DNA of 14,716 bases from DTSX01 sp964633465. GTDB taxonomy: Bacteria; Pseudomonadota; Gammaproteobacteria; Steroidobacterales; UBA11654. The position numbers and the translations under genes are program-made. The stretch is taken from NCBI GenBank assembly GCA_964633465.1, contig CAZWGB010000033.1, forward strand, positions 1 through 14,716. Direction: 5' to 3'. The notes beneath the pieces are model-generated. The model had not been told where the DNA came from and did no database searches. It saw nothing but the letters and a program-made list of their open reading frames with translations. Every line of letters starts with the position of its first letter. The first letter of the stretch is position 1. Positions 6,355-13,166 of this stretch are shown here, piece after piece.

Positions 6355-7812
6355 TTATAACAAATTATGCTTCAGCAAATCAACATATTCTTCCATATTC
6401 ATCATCCTTGATCCCTTAATCAATATTACGCTTTTTTGATCAAGCAAATCAGACAGCAAAGATAAAGGGAAATCCTCAGTTTTGTGAAGAACGTGAATTT
6501 TTTCAAATTGAGATCTCTTGTTTTTCTGTTTTGCTTTAGAAATGAGATTTGTGAATTTTTCGCCCTTTACAAAAATTGCCTTAAGATTAGGCAAACTTAT
6601 GGCTTGCTGCAGAACCTTGGCATGCTCAGCCTCAGAATATTGACCCAATTCAAGCATGTCACCCATAATCAAAAGCTTGTTTTTAGGGTACGAGCCATTA
6701 GTTGCAAGATCATTGATTGCTGAAGTGAAAGATTCAGGATTGGCATTGTAGGTGTCATTAATCAATACATGTTGACCTATAAGTTCAATGAAATATCTAT
6801 TTGGCAATAGGGTTTTAAATTCACACATTCTTTTAATCGATTCTGAGTATTGAACACCAAGTTCCCTGGCTGCCAATATAGCTAACAATGCATTGTGACA
6901 ATTGTGCCTTGGACCAAGATTCATTTTCTTAGGGGATTGGAAACGTTTGGAACTAGAGCTCAAAGTCTGCTGGAAAGACAAGTCGAAAAATCCTGGTAAG
7001 CTATCCTCTTCCTGACCTGAGACAACTGTGCAGTTCCAATTCTCAGTTAATGCTTTAGTCTCTGAATCTCGTTCTAGGTTATGGTGGACATTAACACGAA
7101 AGGTCTGATTCATTTCCATAAGCTTATCAGATGTGCCCCAGTCTTCAAAAGCACCATCAATGAAAGATCCTCCCACTGTGAGACCATCCAACAACTTCGT
7201 TTTAGTCTTGATGATATTGGTTTGATTCTCAAAAATTTCGATATGGCTGTTATTGATATTAGTTATGGCAAGAACGTCGAATTTTAAATACTCGCTGATT
7301 AAATCAAAATCTCCTAATTTCCTCGCGCCGCATTCAAGAACTAGGAACCTGGTCTCAGCTTTCAGCCTGAGGACAGTAAATGGAATTCCAAATTGATTGT
7401 TCTCGTTATCTTTGGTTGTAATTGATTCATCATTATCAAGAATATGTGCCACCATTTCTTTGAGGGTGGTTTTACCGTTGCTGCCTGTAATTGCTAGGGT
7501 TTCTGGATTGACTTGTTGTTGCTGATGCCTAGCCATCTTTAGTAATGCTAGGTAAGTATCCTCTACAACTATGCCACTATGGTTGATGATTTCTTTAGTA
7601 GATATGTAAGCTCGAGCTCCAGCCTCTATAGCGGTTTCACAAAAATCATTGCCATCGTATTTCTCTCCAAGCAAGGCCAAGAATAATGAATCCTGATTAA
7701 TTCTTCTGGAATCTGTGGTTATGTATTGAAATTGCTTGTTTTCCCCAGTCAGATTACCCCCAATAATTTTTGCTAGGGAAGCTAAATCATTTACATCTAT
7801 TAATTCAAACAA
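6355..7812 (-). CDS. murF: UDP-N-acetylmuramoyl-tripeptide--D-alanyl-D-alanine ligase MurF
   Basis: MurF adds D-Ala-D-Ala to the UDP-MurNAc-tripeptide, the last cytoplasmic step of peptidoglycan precursor assembly. The 485-residue product has the Mur ligase N-terminal domain with TDSRRI. The ATP loop AITGSNGKTT lies at 107-116 and carries K114. A KDNENNQFGIPFTVLRL segment typical of MurF follows, then NLGPRHNCHNALLAILAA, and NDTYNANPESF in the C-terminal domain. It is some 30 residues longer than E. coli MurF, with the extra length probably around 225-290. The start is TTG at 7812: there is no upstream or nearby ATG in frame, and AAGAGA lies six bases before it. murF is normally inside the dcw division cluster; here it stands alone, 23 bases after tRNA-Arg(CCU) in the same direction, so it is probably transcribed with the tRNA. 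Confidence 0.94.
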   Translation of the reverse strand: MFELIDVNDLASLAKIIGGNLTGENKQFQYITTDSRRINQDSLFLALLGEKYDGNDFCETAIEAGARAYISTKEIINHSGIVVEDTYLALLKMARHQQQQVNPETLAITGSNGKTTLKEMVAHILDNDESITTKDNENNQFGIPFTVLRLKAETRFLVLECGARKLGDFDLISEYLKFDVLAITNINNSHIEIFENQTNIIKTKTKLLDGLTVGGSFIDGAFEDWGTSDKLMEMNQTFRVNVHHNLERDSETKALTENWNCTVVSGQEEDSLPGFFDLSFQQTLSSSSKRFQSPKKMNLGPRHNCHNALLAILAARELGVQYSESIKRMCEFKTLLPNRYFIELIGQHVLINDTYNANPESFTSAINDLATNGSYPKNKLLIMGDMLELGQYSEAEHAKVLQQAISLPNLKAIFVKGEKFTNLISKAKQKNKRSQFEKIHVLHKTEDFPLSLLSDLLDQKSVILIKGSRMMNMEEYVDLLKHNLL

Positions 7813-7835
7813 TTTTAATCTCTTATGAACTTTTT

Positions 7836-7912
7836 TGGTGCCCCGGAGAGGATTCGAACCTCTGACCCCCGGATTAGGAATCCGATGCTCTATCCTGCTG
7901 AGCTACCGAGGC
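7836..7912 (-). tRNA. tRNA-Arg, anticodon CCU
   Basis: The minus strand folds into a full cloverleaf of 77 bases with encoded CCA (7838-7836). The acceptor stem GCCTCGG (7912-7906) pairs with CCGGGGC (7846-7840) with one U-G pair. The anticodon stem TCGGA/TCCGG closes the loop TTCCTAA, giving anticodon CCU at 7878-7876. The T arm is GAGGTTCGAATCCTC. It reads AGG codons. murF begins 23 bases after its 3' end and a divergent DNA glycosylase gene begins 53 bases before its 5' end. Confidence 0.96.
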
Positions 7913-7920
7913 TTGGGAAA

Positions 7921-7929
7921 ATTATAACA
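7921..7929 (-). promoter_or_regulatory. Extended -10 promoter of tRNA-Arg (and possibly murF)
   Basis: On the minus strand the sequence TGTTATAAT is a perfect extended -10 (TGnTATAAT). The hexamer ends 8 bases before the tRNA 5' end, the same gap as for tRNA-Glu at 607-612. The matching -35 position holds ATTAAG, a poor hexamer, which fits an extended -10 promoter. Confidence 0.6.
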
Positions 7930-7950
7930 CTAATCTTTCTGGGCTTAATT

Positions 7951-7959
7951 TGGTATCTT
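7951..7959 (+). promoter_or_regulatory. Possible extended -10 giving a leaderless glycosylase mRNA
   Basis: TGGTATCTT fits TGn plus a -10-like TATCTT at 7954-7959. A start seven bases after it would fall on or next to the A of the ATG at 7966. No Shine-Dalgarno sequence precedes that ATG, which agrees with a leaderless message. There is no good -35. This rests on short sequences only. Confidence 0.25.
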
Positions 7960-7965
7960 TGAAGC

Positions 7966-8568
7966 ATGGGTCGAGACATACACTCACATCTAATTGAAGT
8001 TAGCAAAAAGCATTGTAAGCCTCTGCAAAAACTACTCCAAAAAAACGGAGTAATTGAAATCAACGTACCTAAGAATTTTCCTCTCTTTGATTGTTTAACT
8101 CAAACTGTAATTGAACAACAACTTGCTTATGCGGCAACAAAAACCATATGGCAACGATTAAATAAGGCAGCAGCATCAGCCGATCAAACACTATTCCAAT
8201 TCTGCAATCAAAACAACCGAGCAACTCTTAAAAAAATTGGCTTGTCTGGAAATAAAATCAAAGCAATTTTGGGTGCCAGATCAGCAATAAAAAGTGGTGA
8301 TCTCAATGCTGATGATTTATCAGTTATGAATTATGAAAAACTCCATAAAACTATTACTTCACTCTGGGGTTTTGGCAGTTGGTCAGTCGATATGATTGCA
8401 ATTTTTTATTATGGGATGACTAATATCTGGTCTGATCAGGACTTGATATTAAATCGAGGAATTAAATCTCTCTGTGAAGAAACTGACTTGAGACCAGAAG
8501 ATCTCTTGCAGTTAGTTAACCCCTATCAGTCTTATTTGGCTCTTCATATCTGGAGATACAAAGACTGA
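7966..8568 (+). CDS. AlkA-type DNA-3-methyladenine glycosylase, HhH-GPD family
   Basis: The protein probably removes alkylated purines from DNA to begin base excision repair. The 200-residue product is the short HhH-GPD form without the N-terminal domain of E. coli AlkA (282 residues). TQTVIEQQLAYAATKTIWQRL (about 45-65) matches the conserved substrate-pocket helix. LWGFGSWSVDMIAIFYYG (about 133-150) is the helix-hairpin-helix and the start of the GPD region. D159 in WSDQDLILNRGI sits where the catalytic Asp of AlkA/Mag1 lies. No iron-sulphur cysteines are seen at the C-terminus, unlike MutY and Nth. The gene is alone on the plus strand, divergent from tRNA-Arg and convergent with fabB 12 bases away. 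No GTTC-N7-GTTC operator lies upstream, so SOS control is not suggested. Confidence 0.85.
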   Translation: MGRDIHSHLIEVSKKHCKPLQKLLQKNGVIEINVPKNFPLFDCLTQTVIEQQLAYAATKTIWQRLNKAAASADQTLFQFCNQNNRATLKKIGLSGNKIKAILGARSAIKSGDLNADDLSVMNYEKLHKTITSLWGFGSWSVDMIAIFYYGMTNIWSDQDLILNRGIKSLCEETDLRPEDLLQLVNPYQSYLALHIWRYKD

Positions 8569-8580
8569 AAATCAAGTGGT

Positions 8581-9783
8581 CTAAGATTTAGTAAAAACAA
8601 GAGAGGCGTTTGTCCCTCCAAAGCCAAAACTATTAGACATTACAGTATTCAAACCAATGTCCTCTTCCATGACTGTTACAATTGGAACGCCCTCTGCACC
8701 TTCATCAAGATTTTCAATATTTGCAGAAGCTGCAATAAAGTCTGAATCAAGCATTAAAAGTGTGTAAATCGCTTCATGGACACCAGCAACTCCTAATGAA
8801 TGTCCTGTAAGAGATTTCGTTGAAGTAAGTTTAGGTATATCCTCACCAAAAGTTTCCTTAATCGCTTCAAGCTCTCTGATATCACCAACAGGCGTGCTTG
8901 TCCCATGAGTATTTAAATAATCAACTTTACCAATATTTTGCATGGACTGTTGCATACATCTAACAGCTCCTTCCCCAGAGGGTTGAACCATATCAAAGCC
9001 ATCCGAAGTTGCTCCATAACCAACAAGCTCAGCATAAATTTTTGCACCCCTTGAAAGGGCATGTTCGTATTCTTCAACCACCACAACACCACCTCCGCCA
9101 GAAATAACAAAGCCGTCTCTATCACTATCAAAGGGCCTTGAAGCACATTCAGGAGTTTCATTGTAATTTGATGACAAAGCCTTCATCCCATCAAAGAATG
9201 AAGCTAAAACCCAATGGACTTCGTCACCAGCACCTGCAAAAACAATATCTTGTTTATCAAATTGAATTAACTCAGCAGCATTTCCTATGCAATGAGCACT
9301 CGTTGCACATGCTGAGCTGATGGAATAATTAATCCCCTTAATTTTAAAGGCTGTACCTAAGACACCAGAGTTACCGCTGGCCATTGATCGAGTCACTAGA
9401 AATGGGCTAACTTTACCTTTTTCTCTAAGTGAATCCGCGCCAAAAACAATTGATTCTGGTGAGCCTCCACCATTACCCATTATTAATCCAGTGCGAAAAC
9501 TACTGACTTGATCCTGATCAAGCTGACTGTCCTCTACCGCTTCTTTCATGGCGAGATAGTTAAAAGCAATTCCATCACTCATGAAGCGTTTTAGTTTTCT
9601 ATCAACATGGTCTTCTAGATCAAGATTAATGGTTCCTGCAACCTGACTTTTAAGACCGTAATCAGAAAACTGTTGGCAGAACTCAATACCAGATCTCCCT
9701 GTCTTTAAAGATTCAGTAACTTCTTGCTTGTTATTGCCGATAGCACTCAGAATGCCTAAACCAGTTATAACAACTCTTCTCAT
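8581..9783 (-). CDS. fabB: Beta-ketoacyl-ACP synthase I FabB
   Basis: FabB condenses acyl-ACP with malonyl-ACP and is required to elongate the cis-3-decenoyl-ACP made by FabA. The 400-residue protein has the KAS Cys-His-His triad. C159 is in SSACATSAHCIGNAAE, H293 in NTHGTSTPVGD and H328 in GHSLGVAGVHEAIY, with K323 in STKSLTGH. The N-terminus MRRVVITGLGILSAIGNN and the C-terminal SNSFGFGGTNASLVF are typical. Length agrees with E. coli FabB (406). Its ATG overlaps the fabA stop by one base (TAATG at 9785-9781 on the minus strand), the usual sign of coupled translation. The direct fabA neighbour favours FabB over FabF. Confidence 0.97.
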   Translation of the reverse strand: MRRVVITGLGILSAIGNNKQEVTESLKTGRSGIEFCQQFSDYGLKSQVAGTINLDLEDHVDRKLKRFMSDGIAFNYLAMKEAVEDSQLDQDQVSSFRTGLIMGNGGGSPESIVFGADSLREKGKVSPFLVTRSMASGNSGVLGTAFKIKGINYSISSACATSAHCIGNAAELIQFDKQDIVFAGAGDEVHWVLASFFDGMKALSSNYNETPECASRPFDSDRDGFVISGGGGVVVVEEYEHALSRGAKIYAELVGYGATSDGFDMVQPSGEGAVRCMQQSMQNIGKVDYLNTHGTSTPVGDIRELEAIKETFGEDIPKLTSTKSLTGHSLGVAGVHEAIYTLLMLDSDFIAASANIENLDEGAEGVPIVTVMEEDIGLNTVMSNSFGFGGTNASLVFTKS

Positions 9784-10301
9784 TAATTAGCCTCTGATAG
9801 ATTCTTAAATAGACCGACGCGCAAATCCTTACCGCTGTATATGACTCTGTCATCTGCGGTCATCGTGGCATCGGCTATTCCCATAATAAGCTTTGATTTA
9901 ATGATTCTTTTTATATGTAAGTGATAGGTTAATAATTTTGTTTCTCGAGTAACTTGTCCGGTGAATTTGATCTTGCCACCACCTAATGCTCTACCTCGAC
10001 CTTCTCCTCCCACCCAACCAAGAAAAAAACCAATTAATTGCCACATGGCATCAACACCCAAAGACCCCGGCATGACCGGATCAGCATGAAAATGGCAATT
10101 AAAAAACCAAGCATCTTTTTTAACATCCAGTTCTGCTATGATCTCACCTTTATCATAATCCCCGCCACTTTCACTGATGTGGGTGATTCGATCGAACATC
10201 AACATTGGCGGCAACGGTAACTGAGCATTACCAGGACCAAAGAGCATTTCTTTGGCACATGCCATAAGTTCTTCAAGGTTGTATTTGTTTTTCCTTTCCA
10301 T
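9783..10301 (-). CDS. fabA: 3-hydroxydecanoyl-ACP dehydratase/isomerase FabA
   Basis: FabA dehydrates 3-hydroxydecanoyl-ACP and isomerises the trans-2 product to cis-3-decenoyl-ACP, which starts unsaturated fatty acid synthesis. The 172-residue product has the single-hotdog active site WFFNCHFHADPVMPGSLG. H70 and D84 (GVDAMWQLIGFFLGW) match the E. coli catalytic pair. E. coli FabA is also 172 residues. It lies 44 bases after the phosphatase-like gene and overlaps fabB by one base. No strong ribosome site precedes the ATG and no FadR-type operator was recognised. Confidence 0.97.
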   Translation of the reverse strand: MERKNKYNLEELMACAKEMLFGPGNAQLPLPPMLMFDRITHISESGGDYDKGEIIAELDVKKDAWFFNCHFHADPVMPGSLGVDAMWQLIGFFLGWVGGEGRGRALGGGKIKFTGQVTRETKLLTYHLHIKRIIKSKLIMGIADATMTADDRVIYSGKDLRVGLFKNLSEAN

Positions 10302-10345
10302 TGTTTTAATTTTACCAGAATGAAGATATTAGGATGGTAATAAGA

Positions 10346-10918
10346 TTAAACTCCATATTTTAATTGCAGGGTCTTAACTTTTCCAAACCAAGGTACACTA
10401 ACAATAAAAATCTTGTTGTTCTCAGCTAGGGTAATCGGCTCTATTTTTTTACTCCCTTGCAACTCAACCACCAACTGTGGAAGAGTATCAGGATGTGTGA
10501 CTATCAGTATTATCTTTCCTTTGTGTTTATCCATGATTGTCTCGATCAAACCTTCAACATCAGTCGCATCAACCACATTGATTGGCAGGCTTAAACTTTT
10601 TGAAACGGATTCTGCCGTTTCCTGTGTGGCTCTTAGTTGTGTGGCATAAATTGCATCAACTCCTGCAACAACATCAATTGATGAAATGATATCTTTGAGT
10701 GAGTTGGCCCTCTCCAATCCAAGTTGATTCAAGCCGGGATTGATGCCTGTATTTGAATCGATCTCTGCGTGCGTGGTTAAAACAACGGTGGTGGTGCTTT
10801 GAGATTCAAAAAACCATGACAGCAGTGTTGCCAAAACAATGAAAACCAATGCAACAATTACACGTCTAATACGTCGTTTCTTGCGTTTGGCTTTATACTC
10901 TTCGGTTCTATCAATCAT
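10346..10918 (-). CDS. Membrane-anchored histidine-phosphatase-like protein, catalytic Arg missing
   Basis: The 190-residue protein begins with a basic stretch (KAKRKKRRIRR, 9-19), followed by one hydrophobic segment (about 20-37). It is probably anchored with the C-terminal domain outside the cytoplasm. The rest has the layout of the histidine phosphatase (phosphoglycerate mutase-like) superfamily. VVLTTHAE (45-52) lies at the RHG/RHAE position, LNQLGLERA matches the L(T/S)..G..QA helix, IYATQLRATQETAE (90-103) supplies R96, and VTHPDTL supplies H142. H50, R96 and H142 are kept. The Arg normally preceding the first His is Thr (T49), so activity may be weak or absent. The gene overlaps the upstream small membrane-protein gene by 8 bases and lies 44 bases before fabA, so it may share the fabA-fabB transcript. 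Confidence 0.62.
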   Translation of the reverse strand: MIDRTEEYKAKRKKRRIRRVIVALVFIVLATLLSWFFESQSTTTVVLTTHAEIDSNTGINPGLNQLGLERANSLKDIISSIDVVAGVDAIYATQLRATQETAESVSKSLSLPINVVDATDVEGLIETIMDKHKGKIILIVTHPDTLPQLVVELQGSKKIEPITLAENNKIFIVSVPWFGKVKTLQLKYGV

Positions 10919-11150
10919 CGGAATCCTTTGTTTCTATGACTGTGTATTCTGCATCAATTATTGAGTCATTTGCACCTGTTTTATTTTTTCGCTGATTCCA
11001 TAAAACTCGAATATAAAAGATTATTGCGACCAGAAACAAAAATGTCCCAATGACAACGAATACAAAACCACCCACCATTATGGCAAGAACAAACGCCACC
11101 AAACCAAAAACAATACTCAGTGCTCGTATTATTAACTCTAAAGGCAACAT
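10911..11150 (-). CDS. Small membrane protein with two helices, function unknown
   Basis: From ATG at 11150 the product is 79 residues. An almost continuous hydrophobic region (about 6-48) probably forms two transmembrane helices. A basic turn RVLWNQRKNK and an acidic tail with IIDAEYTVIE follow. The tail style is common in small proteobacterial membrane proteins of unknown role. The frame can be opened at GTG 11165, but AAGGTGG at 11168-11162 lies 11 bases before the ATG and overlaps that GTG, so ATG is preferred. Its end overlaps the phosphatase-like gene by 8 bases. It is the first gene of the unit that leads to fabA-fabB. Confidence 0.65.
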   Translation of the reverse strand: MLPLELIIRALSIVFGLVAFVLAIMVGGFVFVVIGTFLFLVAIIFYIRVLWNQRKNKTGANDSIIDAEYTVIETKDSDD

Positions 11151-11219
11151 CGTCTTTTGGACCACCTTGATTAATCATTCATAAATTAAAGAAACCATTC
11201 TAACTTTTCAACGGAAATG

Positions 11220-11248
11220 ATTCGAAAAAACTTTCCTTATTTTGTCAA
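11220..11248 (-). promoter_or_regulatory. Promoter for the membrane protein-phosphatase-fabAB unit
   Basis: On the minus strand a perfect -35 TTGACA (11248-11243) is followed after 17 bases by TCGAAT (11225-11220), which matches the -10 consensus at four of six positions. The start would be about 60 bases before the ATG at 11150. The -35 lies 14 bases from the LexA operator on the opposite side, so LexA may or may not affect this promoter. Confidence 0.45.
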
Positions 11249-11256
11249 CTATTTTG

Positions 11257-11285
11257 TTGAATGTTCTCTATTTGTTCTCTATTAT
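11257..11285 (+). promoter_or_regulatory. lexA promoter
   Basis: TTGAAT (11257-11262) and TATTAT (11280-11285) are separated by 17 bases. The operator GTTC-N7-GTTC fills the spacer. Transcription would start near 11292, leaving a leader of about 30 bases with the ribosome site AGGA at 11313-11316. Confidence 0.6.
11263..11277 (+). promoter_or_regulatory. LexA operator (SOS box), GTTC-N7-GTTC direct repeat
   Basis: The site reads GTTCTCTATTTGTTC. It is the core of an exact tandem repeat of the 11-mer TGTTCTCTATT (11262-11272 and 11273-11283), so the half-sites are one helical turn apart. GTTC-N7-GTTC is the established alphaproteobacterial LexA box. The E. coli form CTGT-N8-ACAG and the Gram-positive GAAC-N4-GTTC form are not present upstream of lexA. 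Lying inside the promoter spacer, it would give autorepression. Confidence 0.7.
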
Positions 11286-11323
11286 TATATTTACAGACAT
11301 GAATCATAATTCAGGAAAAAATG

Positions 11324-11932
11324 ATGCTAACACCAAGTGAACAACGAACATTCAAATTTGTGCAACAATACTTTCTAAAAAATGGTCAAGCCCCTACTTT
11401 GCAAGAGATTGCAAAGGGAATTGGAATCAAATCAAGAGGTGTTGTACACCGCTATCTAAGAGCACTTGAATCATCCAATCTAATTACCATCCTATCAAAT
11501 CGTAGGCGCGGTATTCATTTAAATCTAGACGCGGACGAGAATGCATCAATGGCGCCCATTATTCCACTGTTAGGACGCATTGCAGCAGGTCAGCCTATTG
11601 AGGCAATTGAGGGCCGAGATGAGCTTAATTTAGCTGATTTCCTGATGAGCTCAGATCGATTTGCCCTTCAAGTTACTGGGAATTCAATGATTGATGCAGG
11701 AATTCTGGATGGAGATACTGTCATCATTAGACAACAACAAACTGCAACAAACGGAGATATTGTGGTGGCACTCATCGACGGCATTGAAGCAACTTTGAAA
11801 CGACTTAAAAAACTTCCTGATGGAATGATTTTATTGATGCCAGAAAATAAATTTATGGAACCCAAAGTGTATCCGGCTCAACGAGTTCAAATTCAGGGAG
11901 TGGTTGTTGGCCAACTCAGAAGTTATCAGTAA
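11324..11932 (+). CDS. lexA: LexA SOS repressor with S24 autocleavage domain
   Basis: LexA represses damage-response genes and cleaves itself when RecA filaments form. From ATG at 11324 the product is 202 residues; ATG at 11321 is also possible, but AGGA at 11313-11316 is spaced better (7 bases) for the second. A winged-helix DNA-binding domain covers about 1-66 with TLQEIAKGIGIKSRGVVHRYLRALE. The scissile Ala-Gly is A88-G89 in LLGRIAAGQP. The serine-lysine dyad is S121 (GNSMID) and K159 (EATLKRLKK). The recognition helix (SRGVVHRYLRALE) differs clearly from E. coli and is closer to alphaproteobacterial LexA (SGIHRLITALE as I recall it), in line with the operator. The start of the polymerase gene overlaps its end. 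Confidence 0.93.
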   Translation: MLTPSEQRTFKFVQQYFLKNGQAPTLQEIAKGIGIKSRGVVHRYLRALESSNLITILSNRRRGIHLNLDADENASMAPIIPLLGRIAAGQPIEAIEGRDELNLADFLMSSDRFALQVTGNSMIDAGILDGDTVIIRQQQTATNGDIVVALIDGIEATLKRLKKLPDGMILLMPENKFMEPKVYPAQRVQIQGVVVGQLRSYQ

Positions 11933-13166
11933 AAATTCCCAACCGTGGTGGCCACGGATGATTGTATTGGTTGATATGAATTCATTTTTTGCCTCTATTG
12001 AGCAACTTGATCAACCAGAATTGTTCGGACGCCCCATTGCCGTCACCAATGGACGTCAAGGAACGTGCATCATTACTTGTTCTTATGAAGCCAGGTATTG
12101 GGGCATCAAAACAGGCATGCGTCTCAAGCAAGCAAAAAAACTTTGCCCAGAATTAATTCAGAGACCTTCTAGACCAAAACGCTATGCAGAGATATCCACC
12201 AGAATTATGCATGGTCTAACAAGCATTACCCCTGATGTGGAAGTGTATTCTGTTGACGAAGCTTTCCTAGATATGACACATTGCCAAAAAATTATCAGCT
12301 CGCCCCAGGCAGTGGCAAGAAAGATTAAAGAATTGATCCTTGAACTATCAGATTTATCTTGCTCTATTGGCGTCAGTGGAGATAAAACCACAGCCAAATA
12401 TGCTGCCAAACAAAACAAACCTGATGGCTTAACTATTGTCCCTCCGGAGAAAGCGGAAGCAACACTGCAAGATGTTCCAGTGACTGAGTTGTGTGGAATA
12501 GCAAAAGGCATTGGTGGATTCTTAAATGCTCATGGGGTGCACACTTGTGGCGATATGAAAAAAATTCCGATCAGCATTCTGGGTCAGCGTTTTGGCAACC
12601 CAGGCCGACGTATTTGGCTTATGGCTCAAGGCAAAGATCCTGAAAGTGTTACAACTCACATTGCTGGACCTAAATCAATTGGCCATGGCAAAGTGATGCC
12701 TCCCAACACTCGGGACAAGACAACGATTTTAGTGTATCTACAGCATATGAGTGAAAAAGTTGGCGCTCGCCTTAGACGTCATGATCTTCAAGCGTCCCGA
12801 TTTTTTATTGGGATCCGTTCACAGTACGGATGGATTAGCAGCAAAATGCAAACCGAATACCCAACCAATGATGGCCAGAAAATTATGTGGTTATGCCACA
12901 ATTTAATTGACCAACAATGGTACGATCAGGGGATCAGTCAAATCCAAGTCACTGCAATGAATCCAAGACAATCAAATCAACAACTTAATTTATTTGAAAA
13001 CAGCCAACAGGAAATATCTTGCAACAATAAAAACAGAATTATGGATGCAATCAATCAGCGTTATGGCGACCTGACCATAGCTCCGGGCAATCTACTCCAT
13101 CGATCCAGCATGCCCGATGTGATTGCACCTGCGTGGCAGCCACATGGTCATCGGCAAACGATTTAA
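11907..13166 (+). CDS. Y-family translesion DNA polymerase (DinB-like body, UmuC-like tail)
   Basis: The protein should copy damaged templates as an SOS-induced error-prone polymerase. Numbering from TTG 11907 (419 residues), the catalytic carboxylates are D23 (VLVDMNSFFASIEQ) and D117-E118 (YSVDEAFLD). SYEARYWGIKTGM and KYAAKQNKPDGLTIV resemble DinB/Pol IV. QLNLF at 359-363 is a beta-clamp-binding motif set inside the protein and followed by some 55 residues (MDAINQRYGDLTIAPG to the end). That arrangement is seen in UmuC rather than Pol IV. The start is uncertain. TTG 11907 has AGGGAG six bases upstream but overlaps lexA by 26 bases; ATG 11958 (402 residues) has no ribosome site and sits just after a hairpin. 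The WWPR segment before that ATG may be part of the protein. It lies between lexA and the SRAP gene, overlapping both. Confidence 0.9.
   Translation: MANSEVISKNSQPWWPRMIVLVDMNSFFASIEQLDQPELFGRPIAVTNGRQGTCIITCSYEARYWGIKTGMRLKQAKKLCPELIQRPSRPKRYAEISTRIMHGLTSITPDVEVYSVDEAFLDMTHCQKIISSPQAVARKIKELILELSDLSCSIGVSGDKTTAKYAAKQNKPDGLTIVPPEKAEATLQDVPVTELCGIAKGIGGFLNAHGVHTCGDMKKIPISILGQRFGNPGRRIWLMAQGKDPESVTTHIAGPKSIGHGKVMPPNTRDKTTILVYLQHMSEKVGARLRRHDLQASRFFIGIRSQYGWISSKMQTEYPTNDGQKIMWLCHNLIDQQWYDQGISQIQVTAMNPRQSNQQLNLFENSQQEISCNNKNRIMDAINQRYGDLTIAPGNLLHRSSMPDVIAPAWQPHGHRQTI
11943..11957 (+). repeat. Perfect hairpin at the lexA-polymerase junction
   Basis: CCGTGGTGGCCACGG forms a 6-bp GC-rich stem with a 3-base loop. 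It lies 10 bases after the lexA stop and touches the ATG at 11958. If that ATG is the start, the stem would cover the ribosome-binding position and could couple or limit polymerase translation. If the gene starts at TTG 11907, it encodes part of PWWPR and may be chance. Confidence 0.45.

Noticed and set aside
10981..11178. 65-codon frame beginning MINQGGPKDD on the minus strand
   Set aside because: It overlaps the 79-residue membrane protein in another frame; its Cys/Trp-rich product has no sensible hydrophobic pattern.
11262..11283. Tandem 11-mer as a simple sequence repeat
   Set aside because: Half-site spacing equals the known LexA GTTC-N7-GTTC form and it lies in the lexA promoter spacer, so an operator explains it better.
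13133..13165. Upstream start for the SRAP-like gene
   Set aside because: It would place 11 residues before the Cys that must be residue 2 in SRAP proteins, and it lies inside the polymerase end.
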